A stretch of DNA of 64,000 nucleotides from Albugo candida. Its lineage: Eukaryota > Oomycota > Peronosporomycetes > Albuginales. Of this stretch, positions 38,577 through 49,627 are shown one piece after another; positions within the stretch are counted from its first letter, which is position 1, and the number at the start of each line of letters is the position of its first letter. The notes under the pieces are model-generated. The model was not told the DNA's origin. It saw only the letters and a program-made list of their open reading frames with translations, and ran no database searches. The stretch is from positions 851,424-915,423 of the forward strand of contig JBDOQK010000005.1 of assembly GCA_040437565.1 (NCBI GenBank), in the 5' to 3' direction. A program made the translations under genes and the position numbers.

Positions 38577-38890
38577 CTTTGCGATTTCAACTCTCCAGAT
38601 CGTTCAGAAGAAGAAAACTCAAGTCTTTGTTGCTGTCGAAATTTTTTATATAAACCCTACATGCATCAGAATTAAATGACACGGACATAGAAAGAGAAAA
38701 TACCGAAGACATCATAAAGCATATATCGCTCTTATGGCGTTCTTAGGTTCAAGCTTGTTTTTCGTGTTAACGGATGTGAGAGAACAAGAGAAGTAGACGA
38801 CGGAGCTACCTATCTCGCATATCGATCACGACACTCTAAAACTCCAAAATTGGTGGAGCTACACATTTCTCGAACTTCATTGTTCTATTC
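38577..38890. other. Convergent intergenic region
   Basis: About 310 bp between the stop codons of the methyltransferase-TPR gene (plus) and the CCCH/WD40 gene (minus). It holds the two 3' ends. An AT-rich run near 38640-38680 may include polyadenylation signals, but I cannot assign them. Confidence 0.4.
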
Positions 38891-40262
38891 TTATCTGGAC
38901 TCAATGGATCGAATATCACCGGTGATTTGCCATGCAACCATTTTACGATCATTACCAACCGAGAATAGCGTGTTGTGAGGACCTGAAATTATACGACGTA
39001 CTGCGTCTTGATGTCCATAATTGGCGCTTGTAGAGAGTGTCGCTTTGTAAGCAAATGTTGGTAGCTCTTTAATTGTAATAGAACCATCCTAATATCAAAC
39101 GTCACTATGTGGAAAAACATAGATAGCTGAGGATAACTTACAGTAGTCCCGATGAATAAGATAGGCTGAGCAATAGCATCTTGTGCACCACAAATGGCTG
39201 TTACTTGGCAAGATTGAGTTTCTTTGAAAACCTGTTGGAATGGAGGGCTCAAATTCCAAACGATCACTTCTGAATCAAGTCCCGCGCTAATTAAAAAACT
39301 TTCACTTTGGTTTGCCCATAGCTCAAGATCCATGACAGCATCCCTATGTCCACCTTCCTCTAATGAAAGTACTTTGATGCATTGATAAGTCGCCAGATCC
39401 CAAAGCCGAATGGTAGAATCAACTGATGCGGAGGCTAGTCTAATCAGTGATACAAAATTGTCAAAACACCATTACTTAGATACTCTAGCAGTGCTTACAC
39501 TGGCATGGTGCTAATAACCGTAGTTTTGAGACGTGTTACACCTCTTGTATGACCTTCGAGTATGCCACTGCAACGAAACACATTTGTCGCAGGATCAAGC
39601 TTCCAGTACTTAATTGACCCGTCTGCACTACCACTGAATAATGTAGCACCTCCAGATGAATCGGTCGCAACTGCGAGAGATAGAACATTCATTGTGTGTG
39701 CATGATTTGCACTCTCGTTGGTGTGAAATTCGAAAGGAGGCATTTGAGGCATTTCGAGGTTCCAAGCTCGAATCATTCCCACCGATAGAGATGGATTGTA
39801 TTGGTATGTGCTTTCAAAACCGGCAAACAGAAAAGGACCTTCCAGTACCATCGATACAACACCTTCCGATTTCTGCGAAGATTTTTTACCGATTACTACT
39901 CCATTCGATGATGGTAGCACGTTAAGTGTGCTGATCTCATTCCATGAAGCGCAATCCCATAATTTGACACACGAGTCGGCACCACACGTGAAAACTTGTT
40001 GACGTGAATTCCATAAGACAACGTCTTTAACGGGTCCACTATGACCGCGTGTTTCACCAATCTTCTTCAGCAAGTGGGGATAGCGACATGGTCGTCCATT
40101 GATTTGTTCAAAATCACAGCCACCGAGTATAAATCGACGACATATTTCACTACCTTTCTTACAAGAGCTAGACGTGATACCTCTTCCACCATCGCGATTC
40201 CCAAAATTTCCTCGGTTACGCCCGCGTCCTCCGCCGGACCGATTATTACGATGGTAGCTCAT
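38891..40262 (-). CDS. CCCH zinc-finger and WD40 repeat protein (ZFWD-like)
   Basis: Three exons: 40262-39499, 39439-39142 and 39088-38891, with introns of 59 bp (GTAAGC..GATTAG) and 53 bp (GTAAGT..ATTAG), giving 419 residues. The N-terminus is an RGG-type Gly/Arg-rich stretch (NRSGGGRGRNRGNFGNRDGG), common in RNA-binding proteins. Then a CCCH finger: CRRFILGGC followed by CRYPH. WD40 blades follow: GHSGPVKDVV, VFTCGADSCVKLWD, LFSGSADGSIKYWKL, GHTRGVTRL, LASASVDSTIRLWDL, GLDSEVIVWNL and a last blade with SVGNDRKMVAWQI. The combination matches the plant ZFWD family, thought to act in RNA metabolism. Both splices were chosen because they restore WD blades across the joins. Confidence 0.85.
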
Positions 40263-41341
40263 GTGAATACAAAGATAAAAACTCTATTGGATGGGACAGC
40301 CTAGAATGATGTATCACACCTCAATAGCAGATATCGCACCTAATCGATGAAGGCAACCCTGTATTTCTTCAATTTCTCAGATACTATATTCTCTTAGAAA
40401 TAATCTCACTTGTGAAAGCTCAAAAAAAGAGCCCTCCTCAACGTAACCCGATACGCAACGCGTTTCCACGAAAAGTTGTACAGCTTTGTCAAACTTCAAG
40501 TAATTCTTGATTTTATTTAGTATACTTCATCCGTGAAGTCTCATTCTCGTGCCGCCTTACATCGTTTTCTACGTGATCTCGGTGGAATACGGGAGGCAGA
40601 ACACCGCGAATGAAAGTCAAATTGAATCGGGCGTCACCAAGTAGTGTGACAAGCCCTGCAGATAGAGCGTGCCTTTCGTTTGCAGTTGGTGGTAGACCCG
40701 CCCAGCAGGTGAGAAGAATCCGATCTACGAGAGGCGCGTTGTGCTTTAAAGCCGTAGAAAGAAAGATAGCAAAGTAGCCATTGCGCTAAACATAGCGCAA
40801 GACATATCGTTTCTTGCAATAAATAGAAGTAGAATCCGGACTTGCACGATTAACGCACATTCTGCTGTCACGTCCGTTGGAATGTACCGCAAATAGTCCT
40901 AAAATGTCCATCGTCAGAAGATCAATGATGACTTGGATGACCTTGAGGGTAGCTGGAAGGACGCCACTAGCGCAACTCATTAAAAGCCAAAAAAAAACAA
41001 AAATCATACGCGTATGTATTCGGCTGCGCTACTACGTTTAGTAGGTCTCATCGCTGTCAGAGAAAGAAAGCTAGAGAAAGATAATTCAACCATCGTCGAC
41101 ATCAATGAGACACCAAGTTTACGTACATGATGGTGTCGACATTCTGCTATTCATGAATAGCTTACTGGTTCGGTTATTTTCGACGACGAAGCGCTAAGCT
41201 GACAAATCTTTCTCGCTTTTCTGCGACGAAATATCTGCTAAAATGTAAGGATTACAAATACTTCAGCGCCTTATCCAGCAAATACTTTGGTAACAATCTG
41301 CACGTGCATTAATTAAGGACACTTCGTCACATCGCAACTGC
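40263..41341. other. Intergenic region without a clear gene
   Basis: Upstream of the CCCH/WD40 gene. The only notable frame is minus 41007-40786, with an ATG and a hydrophobic N-terminus (MIFVFFWLLMSCASG) like a signal peptide over 73 residues. It resembles no family and may be chance. Confidence 0.35.
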
Positions 41342-42102
41342 TTAGTGCGTGTAGTAGCAATCATGGCTAGTGCTGTTGCTATGTGATGTACATTTGTACA
41401 GCTTTCTACTTTCCCTGATTTTGTCTTCAGACATTGTCGTAAGGCGTACTTTGGAACATCTCCTGGTTTTGATTACCTTCTCTAAGAATCTTCTGCTTCT
41501 CAATGAGATCGGTGATGGTGACAAGTCTTTCATTATCTTGCAATCTTCTTCGGGGTCTATCTGTAAAATTCTGCATTTGCCACCTCTTTGCAACTCATTC
41601 CATTTTTAGCTTGTATGGACAGTGACATGCTCATTGACGTAAGCATCCTTTATGCCGCTCATCACGTGGATTCCTTTGATCACTTCGGTATGTTTAATAA
41701 TATCCGTGCACACTGCCTGGCCATTTGCTTGAGGCACAGCTCGCTCGTTCATGCTTACTTCTATTTTTCATTCTAATCATCTTCTCCTGCACTTTCTTCT
41801 TCATTGCATTGGGGTTTCTAATACATATCTGTCTCCGGATCATGTGCTCACGTTGCGAGGGCTTGTAAAGGTCTGAAATGGCTGAAAAAAAACACTTTTT
41901 TACACTGAATAGATGCAACTTGTGATTGGAAAGTAGGTAGTGATTGTAAAGTGACATCCAGAATCACCCAAGTCGGCGAAAAATAAGATTCAGCGCTTTC
42001 AGTACGATACTCACATGCTAAACAACAGCAAAACAAAAATGCGATGGAATCTGCGATTTTTCTGGTACTGAAAGACGGAAGTATAAGTGGGAAGGGCGAC
42101 AT
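41342..42102 (-). CDS. Candidate multi-exon gene of unknown function
   Basis: A possible first exon runs 42102-42015 (ATG, MSPFPLILPSFSTRKIADSI) to a GTGAGT donor. An exon at 41881-41759 follows a strong acceptor (TTTTTTTTCAG) and joins in phase to give SISDLYKPSQREHMIRRQIC and a Lys-rich helix, ending at a GTAAGC donor. The last exon, ending at 41342, reads IDPEEDCKIMKDLSPSP and RRFLEKVIKTRRC; its acceptor is uncertain (AG at about 41567 or 41540). Small, basic and unrecognised. The phased first splice and consensus sites favour a real gene. Confidence 0.4.
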
Positions 42103-42307
42103 CTCAGCTCAAAGCAAACATTTTGATAAATTTAGTCTACACATGCGCAGTAAGAAATAAAAACATTTTCAATACTAAACGTTGACTAATGCTTTTCACT
42201 AGCAAAAAAACCGACCCTAAGTCGATGCGCTTAACGCAGCAAGCAGCATGCTTTGCAGTAATATGTAAAACAAGTAGACGCTAGAAAGATCGTGATTTGT
42301 GAAGTTG

Positions 42308-44312
42308 ATGATGAATTCAATGTGTTCTGCTGCGGACGAATGCGTCATCGACGAGGAGCAGGAGCCACCCTCTCACGATCCAAATATGAGCTACGCGACA
42401 AACGAATCATCGACGACGTTCATATTTATTCCGTTATACTGGATGAAGAAACACATAAACATCTTGGCTACACTAGGAGGACATATTTATTTGACTGGAC
42501 CCATCTTATTGGTTGGACACTTGGATAAGAATAGCAAAATGTCGCCTGCTATAGTTGGCCTTTCATGCCGCAGCCGTTAAAATGAAAAAAATGGCACGAT
42601 CGCCAAGCACCCGTGTCTATCCGCAAATCGACTCGACTGTCCCGCTTCCCGTCCATTACTCGTTTGAACCATGTACAATACTTCCGAAAGTGGACCCATC
42701 GCGTTGCTGGGTCTCTGTTTTCATTGCCGATGATCGCCGTCTAGCTAAATGTGTTTCGTTTCTCGTCCGTGCACATCCGTATATGACCTTGATTTTCATT
42801 TCAAATATCTACGTCGCATCGGTTTCCAATGTGTTTGCAGACTCTTCACTTTGTCTATGGGCAAATATTTCGGTCTTTATTATGACCTTTCTGGAAGTCT
42901 GTTGCTGGTGGCTTTTATTTTCAATTGATATCACAAAGCTGATCATCCGAACATATGAATTCTGGTATCTGACGGTTTTGAATATTGGCACACAAGCGGT
43001 TTACATTCAAATGACAGGTGATTTCCGCGTGCTTTTCTTTTTTATGGCGTTTGTAGGGTATCAGGGCGTCTTTTTCTCCGATGCAAATGTGTACTTCCGT
43101 CGAGAAGAGATGTTATTTATGACATTTGTCGCACCCGTGTGCGTTTTTATGGTCGCTTTGACACAAGTGAATCTAGTCAAATGGAGTACGAAAACAAGTT
43201 ATCGTGTTGGAGAAGCTTTATTTCACGATAGTGATTTGGCGGTGGGCACATTGGCCATTATTGTATTGTTCCTTTTGGTTAAAGTGGCGAAGTCCAAAGA
43301 TCTTATGTTGCGCAAACAACACACTTTACATGTTCACACACTGCAAATGTATCGTGCTGAAATCACACTTAGACGACAAAATAAGGATTTGGAGCCAAAA
43401 AAGCGACCACAAAGTACGAATGAAGGTGCGCATTCCCTGTCTCTACACAAGTGCGCGTGCTGATTGTGATATGTAGCCAATATGCAGCTTCGTATGCGTC
43501 AATTTCGCGTCTCACTTATCGACTCCTCGCGAATACTTTTGCCTCAACTCCAGCCGTTCTCGTTCACTTATCGTCATCGATTTTTTATTCGTTGGTCAGG
43601 ATACTTGGCGTCTCTTCTGACCGCCATACTGCTGTTCCTGACAGCCAGCGGTTACAGATTATATTTGCGTCGCGAGGAGCATCTCGTTTTTGTATCTCTT
43701 GCTTTTGTCCTGACATTATTTCACACCGGATTATACGTCGCATGTGGTCAGAAAGATCTTGTTCGTCTCATTCTCACAAGTGGAGACGCTTTCGTGTCGC
43801 AAGCACAGCAATTCATCATTCTAGTATGCACTTGTGATGGGGTCAATTGGGATTATCGTATCTTATTGATCACTACAATTATATTATGGGGAAATTGCAA
43901 CCTCTTCATGGATGCTATCACGCCCAATATGAGGCCATGTCTTGGATTTCAGCAGTGGTTTGCTACAGCAATCGCTTGGTTCAATTCATACTGTATATTG
44001 ACGCTCATATTCTGGTTTTTTATCAGACGCTCTTATGGAAACATAACCGATCATCAGATATTTTCATTGCGAGTTTTTGACGATAGAGCACCCGTAGAGC
44101 TTCGTGTGTCAACTATTCTGGCAAGTCAGCTGTTTGGATCCCTCTTTTGGTCCCTACGAATGACATATCGCGAGACGATGAGACGCCCAGATGTGTTAAA
44201 AATCATTGAAGCAACAGTAAATTGCCGATTACCGAGGAGTATTCATCGCGGCGTCATTCAGGTCCCTTTGACTGGACCTCAAATCGCACAAGTGTCGAAT
44301 ACGCATTTTTAA
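42308..44312 (+). CDS. Multi-pass membrane protein, unknown family
   Basis: Three exons: 42308-42511, 42555-43425 and 43477-44312, with introns of 43 bp (GTTGGA..TATAG) and 51 bp (GTGCGC..TGTAG) that keep phase, giving about 636 residues. The first intron has a non-consensus donor, but it joins the hydrophobic segment LATLGGHIYLTGPILL to LAFHAAAVKM. At least ten hydrophobic segments follow, for example FLVRAHPYMTLIFISNIYVA, TVLNIGTQAVYIQM, LFFFMAFVGYQGVFF, LAIIVLFLLVKVAK, YLASLLTAILLFLTASGY and FNSYCILTLIFWFFI. The C-terminal ~60 residues are soluble and basic. The body looks like two halves of several helices each. I do not recognise a family; a lineage-specific transporter or receptor-like protein is possible. 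The start is the first ATG in frame; an upstream exon is not excluded. Confidence 0.65.
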
Positions 44313-46307
44313 GCGTTTTCAGAAGTATTTATATCTAGATCTGCGCAACCTTGTCGATACAGACCTTTACAAGGCAACGAAATGAGATTCATCTAATATT
44401 TCAAGAGACAAGCAGTTAAATTCTTTGTGTTTAAGTGCCCACTTACCTTAGAAGCAAACACATCTGTACACGTCAAGCGCGAAGATGTGTCGCTGATAGC
44501 TCCGAAGCTGTCTGTCTTCGCATAAATTTTGGTATACCTACACAGACGTGTAGTAGGTGGAGGCCGTGAGATTGGCAAGCGCCACAATCGAAATATCGAT
44601 ATTGAGGGAAGATGCTAGGTTACTCACATCATGTTGGAAAAGTCGAACGTAATCGCGTACGCGTGGCGCAATACTGTCATTTTTAATGTCGACGGAACGG
44701 CTGCCAGAGTACTGCTACATAAAGCAGAGGATATCAAAAATGGGATTGTGAGCAGAAAGCTTGTGGATTTAATCAATACTAGTACTAACGTATCTAAGTG
44801 CTCCTGTTACTTGTTTATAGGTACATATCGATTCAAAATTCGTGATTGGTGATTTGTATTATCCTATATTCCTTGTCACGACGATCGAATGCGGTGATGT
44901 GACACCACACAGCCATAGGCGAAGCTTTTATGCTCTCGTCGACTTTTATACACTTTGAGGGATTGTGATCGCGCTAGAAAGACTTTGACGTATTTTGTGG
45001 TAACATGTGATTGTAGACACATCGACTACAAGCTCATGCTCATGAAGGCAATTATGCGACGATTAGAATACAAAGCAACTGTTAGGCCAGTGTTATTTCA
45101 AAAAATGTTTGCGCGTTATTTTCGCTACACCAAAAAATGGGAGTGATTATATGCGCATTGAACCTTTACCATGTCAATTCTCAGGGAAATTATTTCCGAG
45201 CGAAATGAGAGGATAGCCATTGCCAAATATGTATTTTATAACCTCTGTAAATGAAACGACATTTTATTTTGGCGATTGCATGCTAGCATCGAAAAAGGCT
45301 GACTTTTCGCGAAGGTCCCAATCGGAGTCTTATCTGCACTTCACCTATCGCGTCACAATGCTGAGCACTCCTACAACCATCGGGACACAGCAAGTCCTCT
45401 TGGTGCAATTTGTACTAACACCCTCACACCCTCTCTAGTCTATCATCCCAATCCATTGCGTCAAAATAAAATAAAAGCTAGTTTGTAGGAAGCAAAACTT
45501 CCATGAAGTTTTATCGGTAAATGGTTATTAGTCTGAAGTATGGTCATTCTCACAAGAAAAGAGAGCACCATAATAGTTTGGTTCGACTCCCTGGGCACGG
45601 CGTACAGTGTAGCAGTACTTTCAAATCATATGGGCGGCTTCTGCAAGACAGTAATCTATTTAAAGTGAAGAGCTCTCAAGTAGATGTTAGATGCCATTAG
45701 GAGGGTAATAGAATGCCATAATTTCAGCAATGTACCAAAGATCTTTGCTTGCGAGCAATCTATCGAACATATCACAGCTCCGTACCAAAGGGTGAGCTTC
45801 ACATTTTGATCGGGTTTTGAGTTCTTTTGAACTCATTTGTGCACTGGCTTTGTCACATCTCCATACCTGATTACCTAGGTGTCTCAGCAAAAATAATGCT
45901 ATCCTTCAGCTGTTGTGTAGCTCCATTGTCTCTACTTCCGCTCGAAGTTGAGAATACGTACGAGATTAAATTTTTCAAAAAAGATGCCTAACCAGCACTT
46001 GCTGGAAATTTTTAAAGAAGCCTAAAAGATACTAATTTAATGCGTAGAGCGATACTTATCTGATGCGGAACCCATCAGCAATTTCTCCCATACGCTGGCA
46101 TTTGATTTAGCAGCTGTTTGGCGCAATGGCACAACGCTAGCAATACAGGCAAAGTTTTAATGTTCACTTCTCGCTCACTGTTAAGCATCCGCATTGAACT
46201 GGGGAAACTTACCAATCAGTGCTCTACAGATCTCTTCACCAGGAATAGTGCGCAGTTATTTGCAATTCCAACCTCAATTCATTCTTTAATGTGATCCCTG
46301 TTTGGTA
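44313..46307. other. Mostly non-coding stretch with short unplaced frames
   Basis: Two ATG-initiated plus frames (44631-44852 and 45220-45438) and a minus frame ending at 45687 (with DRLLASKDLWYIAEIMAFYY) look mildly protein-like but match nothing I know. They could be exons of poorly resolved genes. No RNA gene was found. Confidence 0.3.
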
Positions 46308-46607
46308 TCAGGCCAACATATCGATATTTCGTTTGAACCATTCGAAAATAATTTGACAGTGGTGTTCACATTTGTCCCAGCCCTTGACACAAATCGACAC
46401 ACTAATGAATTCAAAATTTCACAACAGCCACACACCGATCCTTCACAACCAGCACGTAACCCACTCCGTTTCCTATCGACAAGTGGTCGAAGCAAGGGAT
46501 TTATTGGCTTCACAGCATGCAACGTTTGCCAGGCGGACGAGGACATTTGTCCCCATGCAATAGTAGATGATGAAGTCATCACAGTTAAACCTTTTACACG
46601 TCATTGA
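46308..46607 (+). CDS. Orphan exon-like open frame, unknown
   Basis: After an AG at 46312 the plus frame reads IDISFEPFENNLTVVFTFVP, then NPLRFLSTSGRSKGFIGF, ACNVCQADEDICPHAIVDDE and stops at 46607. There is no in-frame ATG nearby, so if real it is a 3' exon whose upstream exons I could not find. Composition is protein-like, but no family is recognised. Overlapping minus frames exist and I cannot exclude them. Confidence 0.3.
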   Translation, partial: SGQHIDISFEPFENNLTVVFTFVPALDTNRHTNEFKISQQPHTDPSQPARNPLRFLSTSGRSKGFIGFTACNVCQADEDICPHAIVDDEVITVKPFTRH

Positions 46608-47748
46608 TGGCGATGTACACTGCACGTTTTTGGGCAATGCTCGAGAAGTTGCTGCAGGTAAGATGTTGTCTGACCAGTAACAGATAATCCACCGCATACA
46701 ATCTTTGTTGGAGTTAAATATCACTATCTGGAATTCTGATATGCTCTGCGAATTCTCAAGTAAACCTTGCTCTGTGTTCTCATCTGGTTCAATCTGACCT
46801 TGCATGGCCTCAACAGGGTATTATTTCTGATTGCTTGCTCTTCTACAAGTCCGATCAATGTCTTCATCGTTTGAAAAGAAATCTGATTTGCGATCACTGG
46901 TCTGCATAGCGCTTGGTCACGCATTTTTCGAATTCCTTCTTCCACATCTCTAACGATAGGAGACCTACTCCATGTGTTATCGCGATCTGCTTTCAAAGTT
47001 TATTTCATTATGTAGCGAAGATCTTGTTACAATGGAAAGTCAGCAAAACTTTGTTTTGCACATGCTGGAGGAGATGATTCTAGCGGCCGGACACCTGGTG
47101 ATCTTCTAATAAAAATTTCACTGTGAGCCAAGTTATATCAGAAACTTCTAGGAGTTGCAAAGCATTTCTCGCGGAAGTACTGCGATTATTCGTGGTTGGT
47201 TTACGTAACACAGTCCCAGAAGCACTTGCCTCCGTTCCGTTGAACGAAATCCGGCGGTGTGTAAGAAAAGGCGGCGATATATGGATGTGTATCGCAAGGG
47301 GTTGTCCTTTTTACATCTCAATGGTCATCAATCATTGATTGAAAATGTTTATTCTTTTCTAGAAACAAGAATTTTCAAGTGGCCAATTACAGCCCCTTTT
47401 AGCCAAATGCACGACACTTTGCCGGATTTCAAACCGTTAGTGCTCCATGGAAAATTGGCCTAGCCAATGTCCGATACCATTGCAAGTCCGATCAATGAAG
47501 TATCCTTTAGTGTTTACATGTTTTTTGTCATGTGCATAATCAAGAAGCCCTAACGGAAGGGCAGAGGGGCGAAAAGTCGCTGGTTATAAGTGTCGTGTAC
47601 TATATAACCGAGAAATTCTATAATGTATCTTACGCAGAAGCAAAAACTTAGTAATGTGGCCTTATCGACCAATCATATTAGTCTATATTAATTAGCCAAT
47701 CAGAGGTGGGACAATAGTCAAAACGTCTGTGCAATCGCCGCATCCTTC
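46608..47748. other. Unresolved stretch with two plus-strand histone-fold-length frames
   Basis: Plus 46972-47109 reads DLLSKFISLCSEDLVTMESQ and HMLEEMILAAG. Plus 47123-47338 reads SETSRSCKAFLAEVLRLFVV and SVPLNEIRRCVRKGG, which faintly resembles the helix pattern of CENP-X-type histone folds. I found no splice that joins them in phase. A minus frame (46996-46724) also looks protein-like. I make no gene call here. Confidence 0.3.
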
Positions 47749-48450
47749 ATGGAAGTATCTGCTCATGCTGACGACTATCAATCTTCTTTTCGAGATATTT
47801 TATGGCTCCAATCGTTCCCTTTAAATGAACAAACCATTCTTCATTATTTCGCATTATCACCATATTACGATCGTTCTTGTAATAACGAAAGACTCAAAAT
47901 GCAGCGACTGAGTATTGATCAACTAAAAAACATGCGCGGTATTGAATATGAAGTAGCACCGAATACCGCAAAACAACTTCCGCAGCAAATTTTCGGAATT
48001 CGGAAGCAGCGGCGTGAGGGACGAACACAAATAAAACTGATGGCGATGTATTATGTGCTGGAAGGAACAATTTACCAGTCTCCAAACATTCACGCAATGT
48101 TGAGCTCGCGATTGGTAAGTTTTCATGAGTTATTGATCTGCTGCTAAATCATCTCGTAGAGAACATGTAGTTTTCGCGTCGAGAAATCATTTCAAATGCT
48201 CGCCAAAGGAGTTCGTTTCAGCCCGACGGAAGGTTATGCTTGGGATTTTAGTACTAACGAGAAGAAGGAACCCGTCATTCCGTCTGAATGTAAGTGTGTA
48301 TACATTTTTTCTCTTTTACTTGTATGTAATATTGTTTCGGCAGTATTACAATTAAAGTGGAAACAAACGAATGAAAGACTTGAACGAAAAAAAGAACAAA
48401 GCACACGTGTGGACGCAATCATCGTACAGCTTATGAAACAGGTTTGCTGA
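47749..48450 (+). CDS. MED6: Mediator complex subunit 6
   Basis: Three exons: 47749-48114, 48160-48289 and 48344-48450, with introns of 45 bp (GTAAGT..CGTAG) and 54 bp (GTAAGT..GGCAG) that keep phase, giving 200 residues. MED6 sits in the Mediator head and helps link activators to RNA polymerase II. Signatures: DILWLQSFPLNEQTILHYFA, LSPYYDRSCNNERLKMQ, LKNMRGIEYEV, IFGIRKQRREG and YYVLEGTIYQSPNIHAMLSS, then after the first intron FSPTEGYAWDF. The C-terminus is a short charged helix (WKQTNERLERKKEQ). The length is at the short end for the family. The ATG at 47749 fits the conserved start well. Confidence 0.92.
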
Positions 48451-48485
48451 AGGAGTTTGATTTCTCCAGCACTCAGTACTATTTG

Positions 48486-48860
48486 CTAGTACGCTCCTGA
48501 AATGATTGGCAAGGTAGTGGACAAAGAAGAGAAGCATCCGGCGATGGAGACGAATAATACAATAAAGCCGCAATAGGCATCAAAATGACACAAATCACAG
48601 TGACAACAATACCGTTGCTTTTTTTTCATTCGAGGAAGGAGTGACGCCAGCTGAATAATCTGATCATAGATGACTACTGCTTGTACGTCTTCCTTCATCG
48701 CTTCGCTGAGAGCATGGATACAACAAACGTACACGACCTAAGACTGAAAAGAAGTAACAGCACCGTACTGATCAAAAATACTATAGCTGGATTAGTGGAC
48801 TTCAAGTAGCTATTGAACGTAAGTTTTCCCCTGCTATGGTGACGACGGTTCGATCATCTC
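48486..48860 (-). CDS. Candidate small membrane protein exon(s), unknown
   Basis: A minus-strand exon from about 48742 to a stop at 48486 reads VVYVCCIHALSEAMKEDVQA, then Cys/His-rich RYCCHCDLCHFDAYC and a hydrophobic segment GFIVLFVSIAGCFSS. It begins after a pyrimidine-rich AG (CTTTTCAGTCTTAG). Upstream minus sequence near 48770-48830 could give another exon with a hydrophobic helix (AIVFLISTVLLLLFS), but the start is not resolved. It converges on MED6, with stops 36 bp apart. Confidence 0.35.
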
Positions 48861-49627
48861 TCCGAGATGATGTCTGCATTACAGCACTGGTTACATCATA
48901 TCACGCAGACATTCACTATCCACCGACGCTTCTGGATAATGAAATCGACGGCAGAATCACAATTTTCTCGAACAAAATTCTAGGTGCATTTATCGACTTC
49001 ACCCAATAAGGTAGTCCCCATCCTCAACCGGACACCGATACATTTTTTAACTCTGTGTTGAGTAGGAGCTCCATACATCCATTGAACGTCGTATGAAGAT
49101 ATCGTGTGAAGTTCTGACCAAGATCTTAGTAGCCTCTTTTCTTGAATCACTTCAGTATGGTTCTAGATCGCTCGCATACAGCGGTATCAAGAGTTGTCTC
49201 GAGAAATGACGAAAGCTTCCAAGTTAGTATGCCTAGAGAGCATTGACGACACTCGGATTGGTTCTTAGATGATACCGTACTAGATAGAGCTTGGGTCACG
49301 GTTTCGCTGCTGTGTTCAATTTGAACGTTGCCATAACGATCGTGCTTAAATCAGATACAGCAACGGTTGCGTTTAAAAGCCCTGCATGTAAAATAGTGAG
49401 GCTCCTATAGGAAGATTTTCAGAAGATAGGCCAAACAGAAAGCGCAAAGACGGATAATCACGCGTCATATGCCTAGTGCGACACTCGTCACGTATACAAT
49501 TCAAGTGCCATCAATCCTCTACAGATCAACGAACAGCTATCGATTGTGATGAACTGAAACTCAGCGACGACTGCCCTTTATATCGTATATCGTTGCACAG
49601 TGATATCAAGAATCATTCATGATGCTT

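Noticed and set aside
31270-40920. Similarity between about 31290-31330 and 40885-40915 (both contain TAAAATGTC and GTCAGAAG)
   Set aside because: Short, with several mismatches and no longer shared flank; probably chance in AT-rich DNA.
45525-45620. tRNA-like segment (GGTTCGACTCC near 45589)
   Set aside because: The T-loop-like string has no matching acceptor stem, D-arm or anticodon arm at the right distance.
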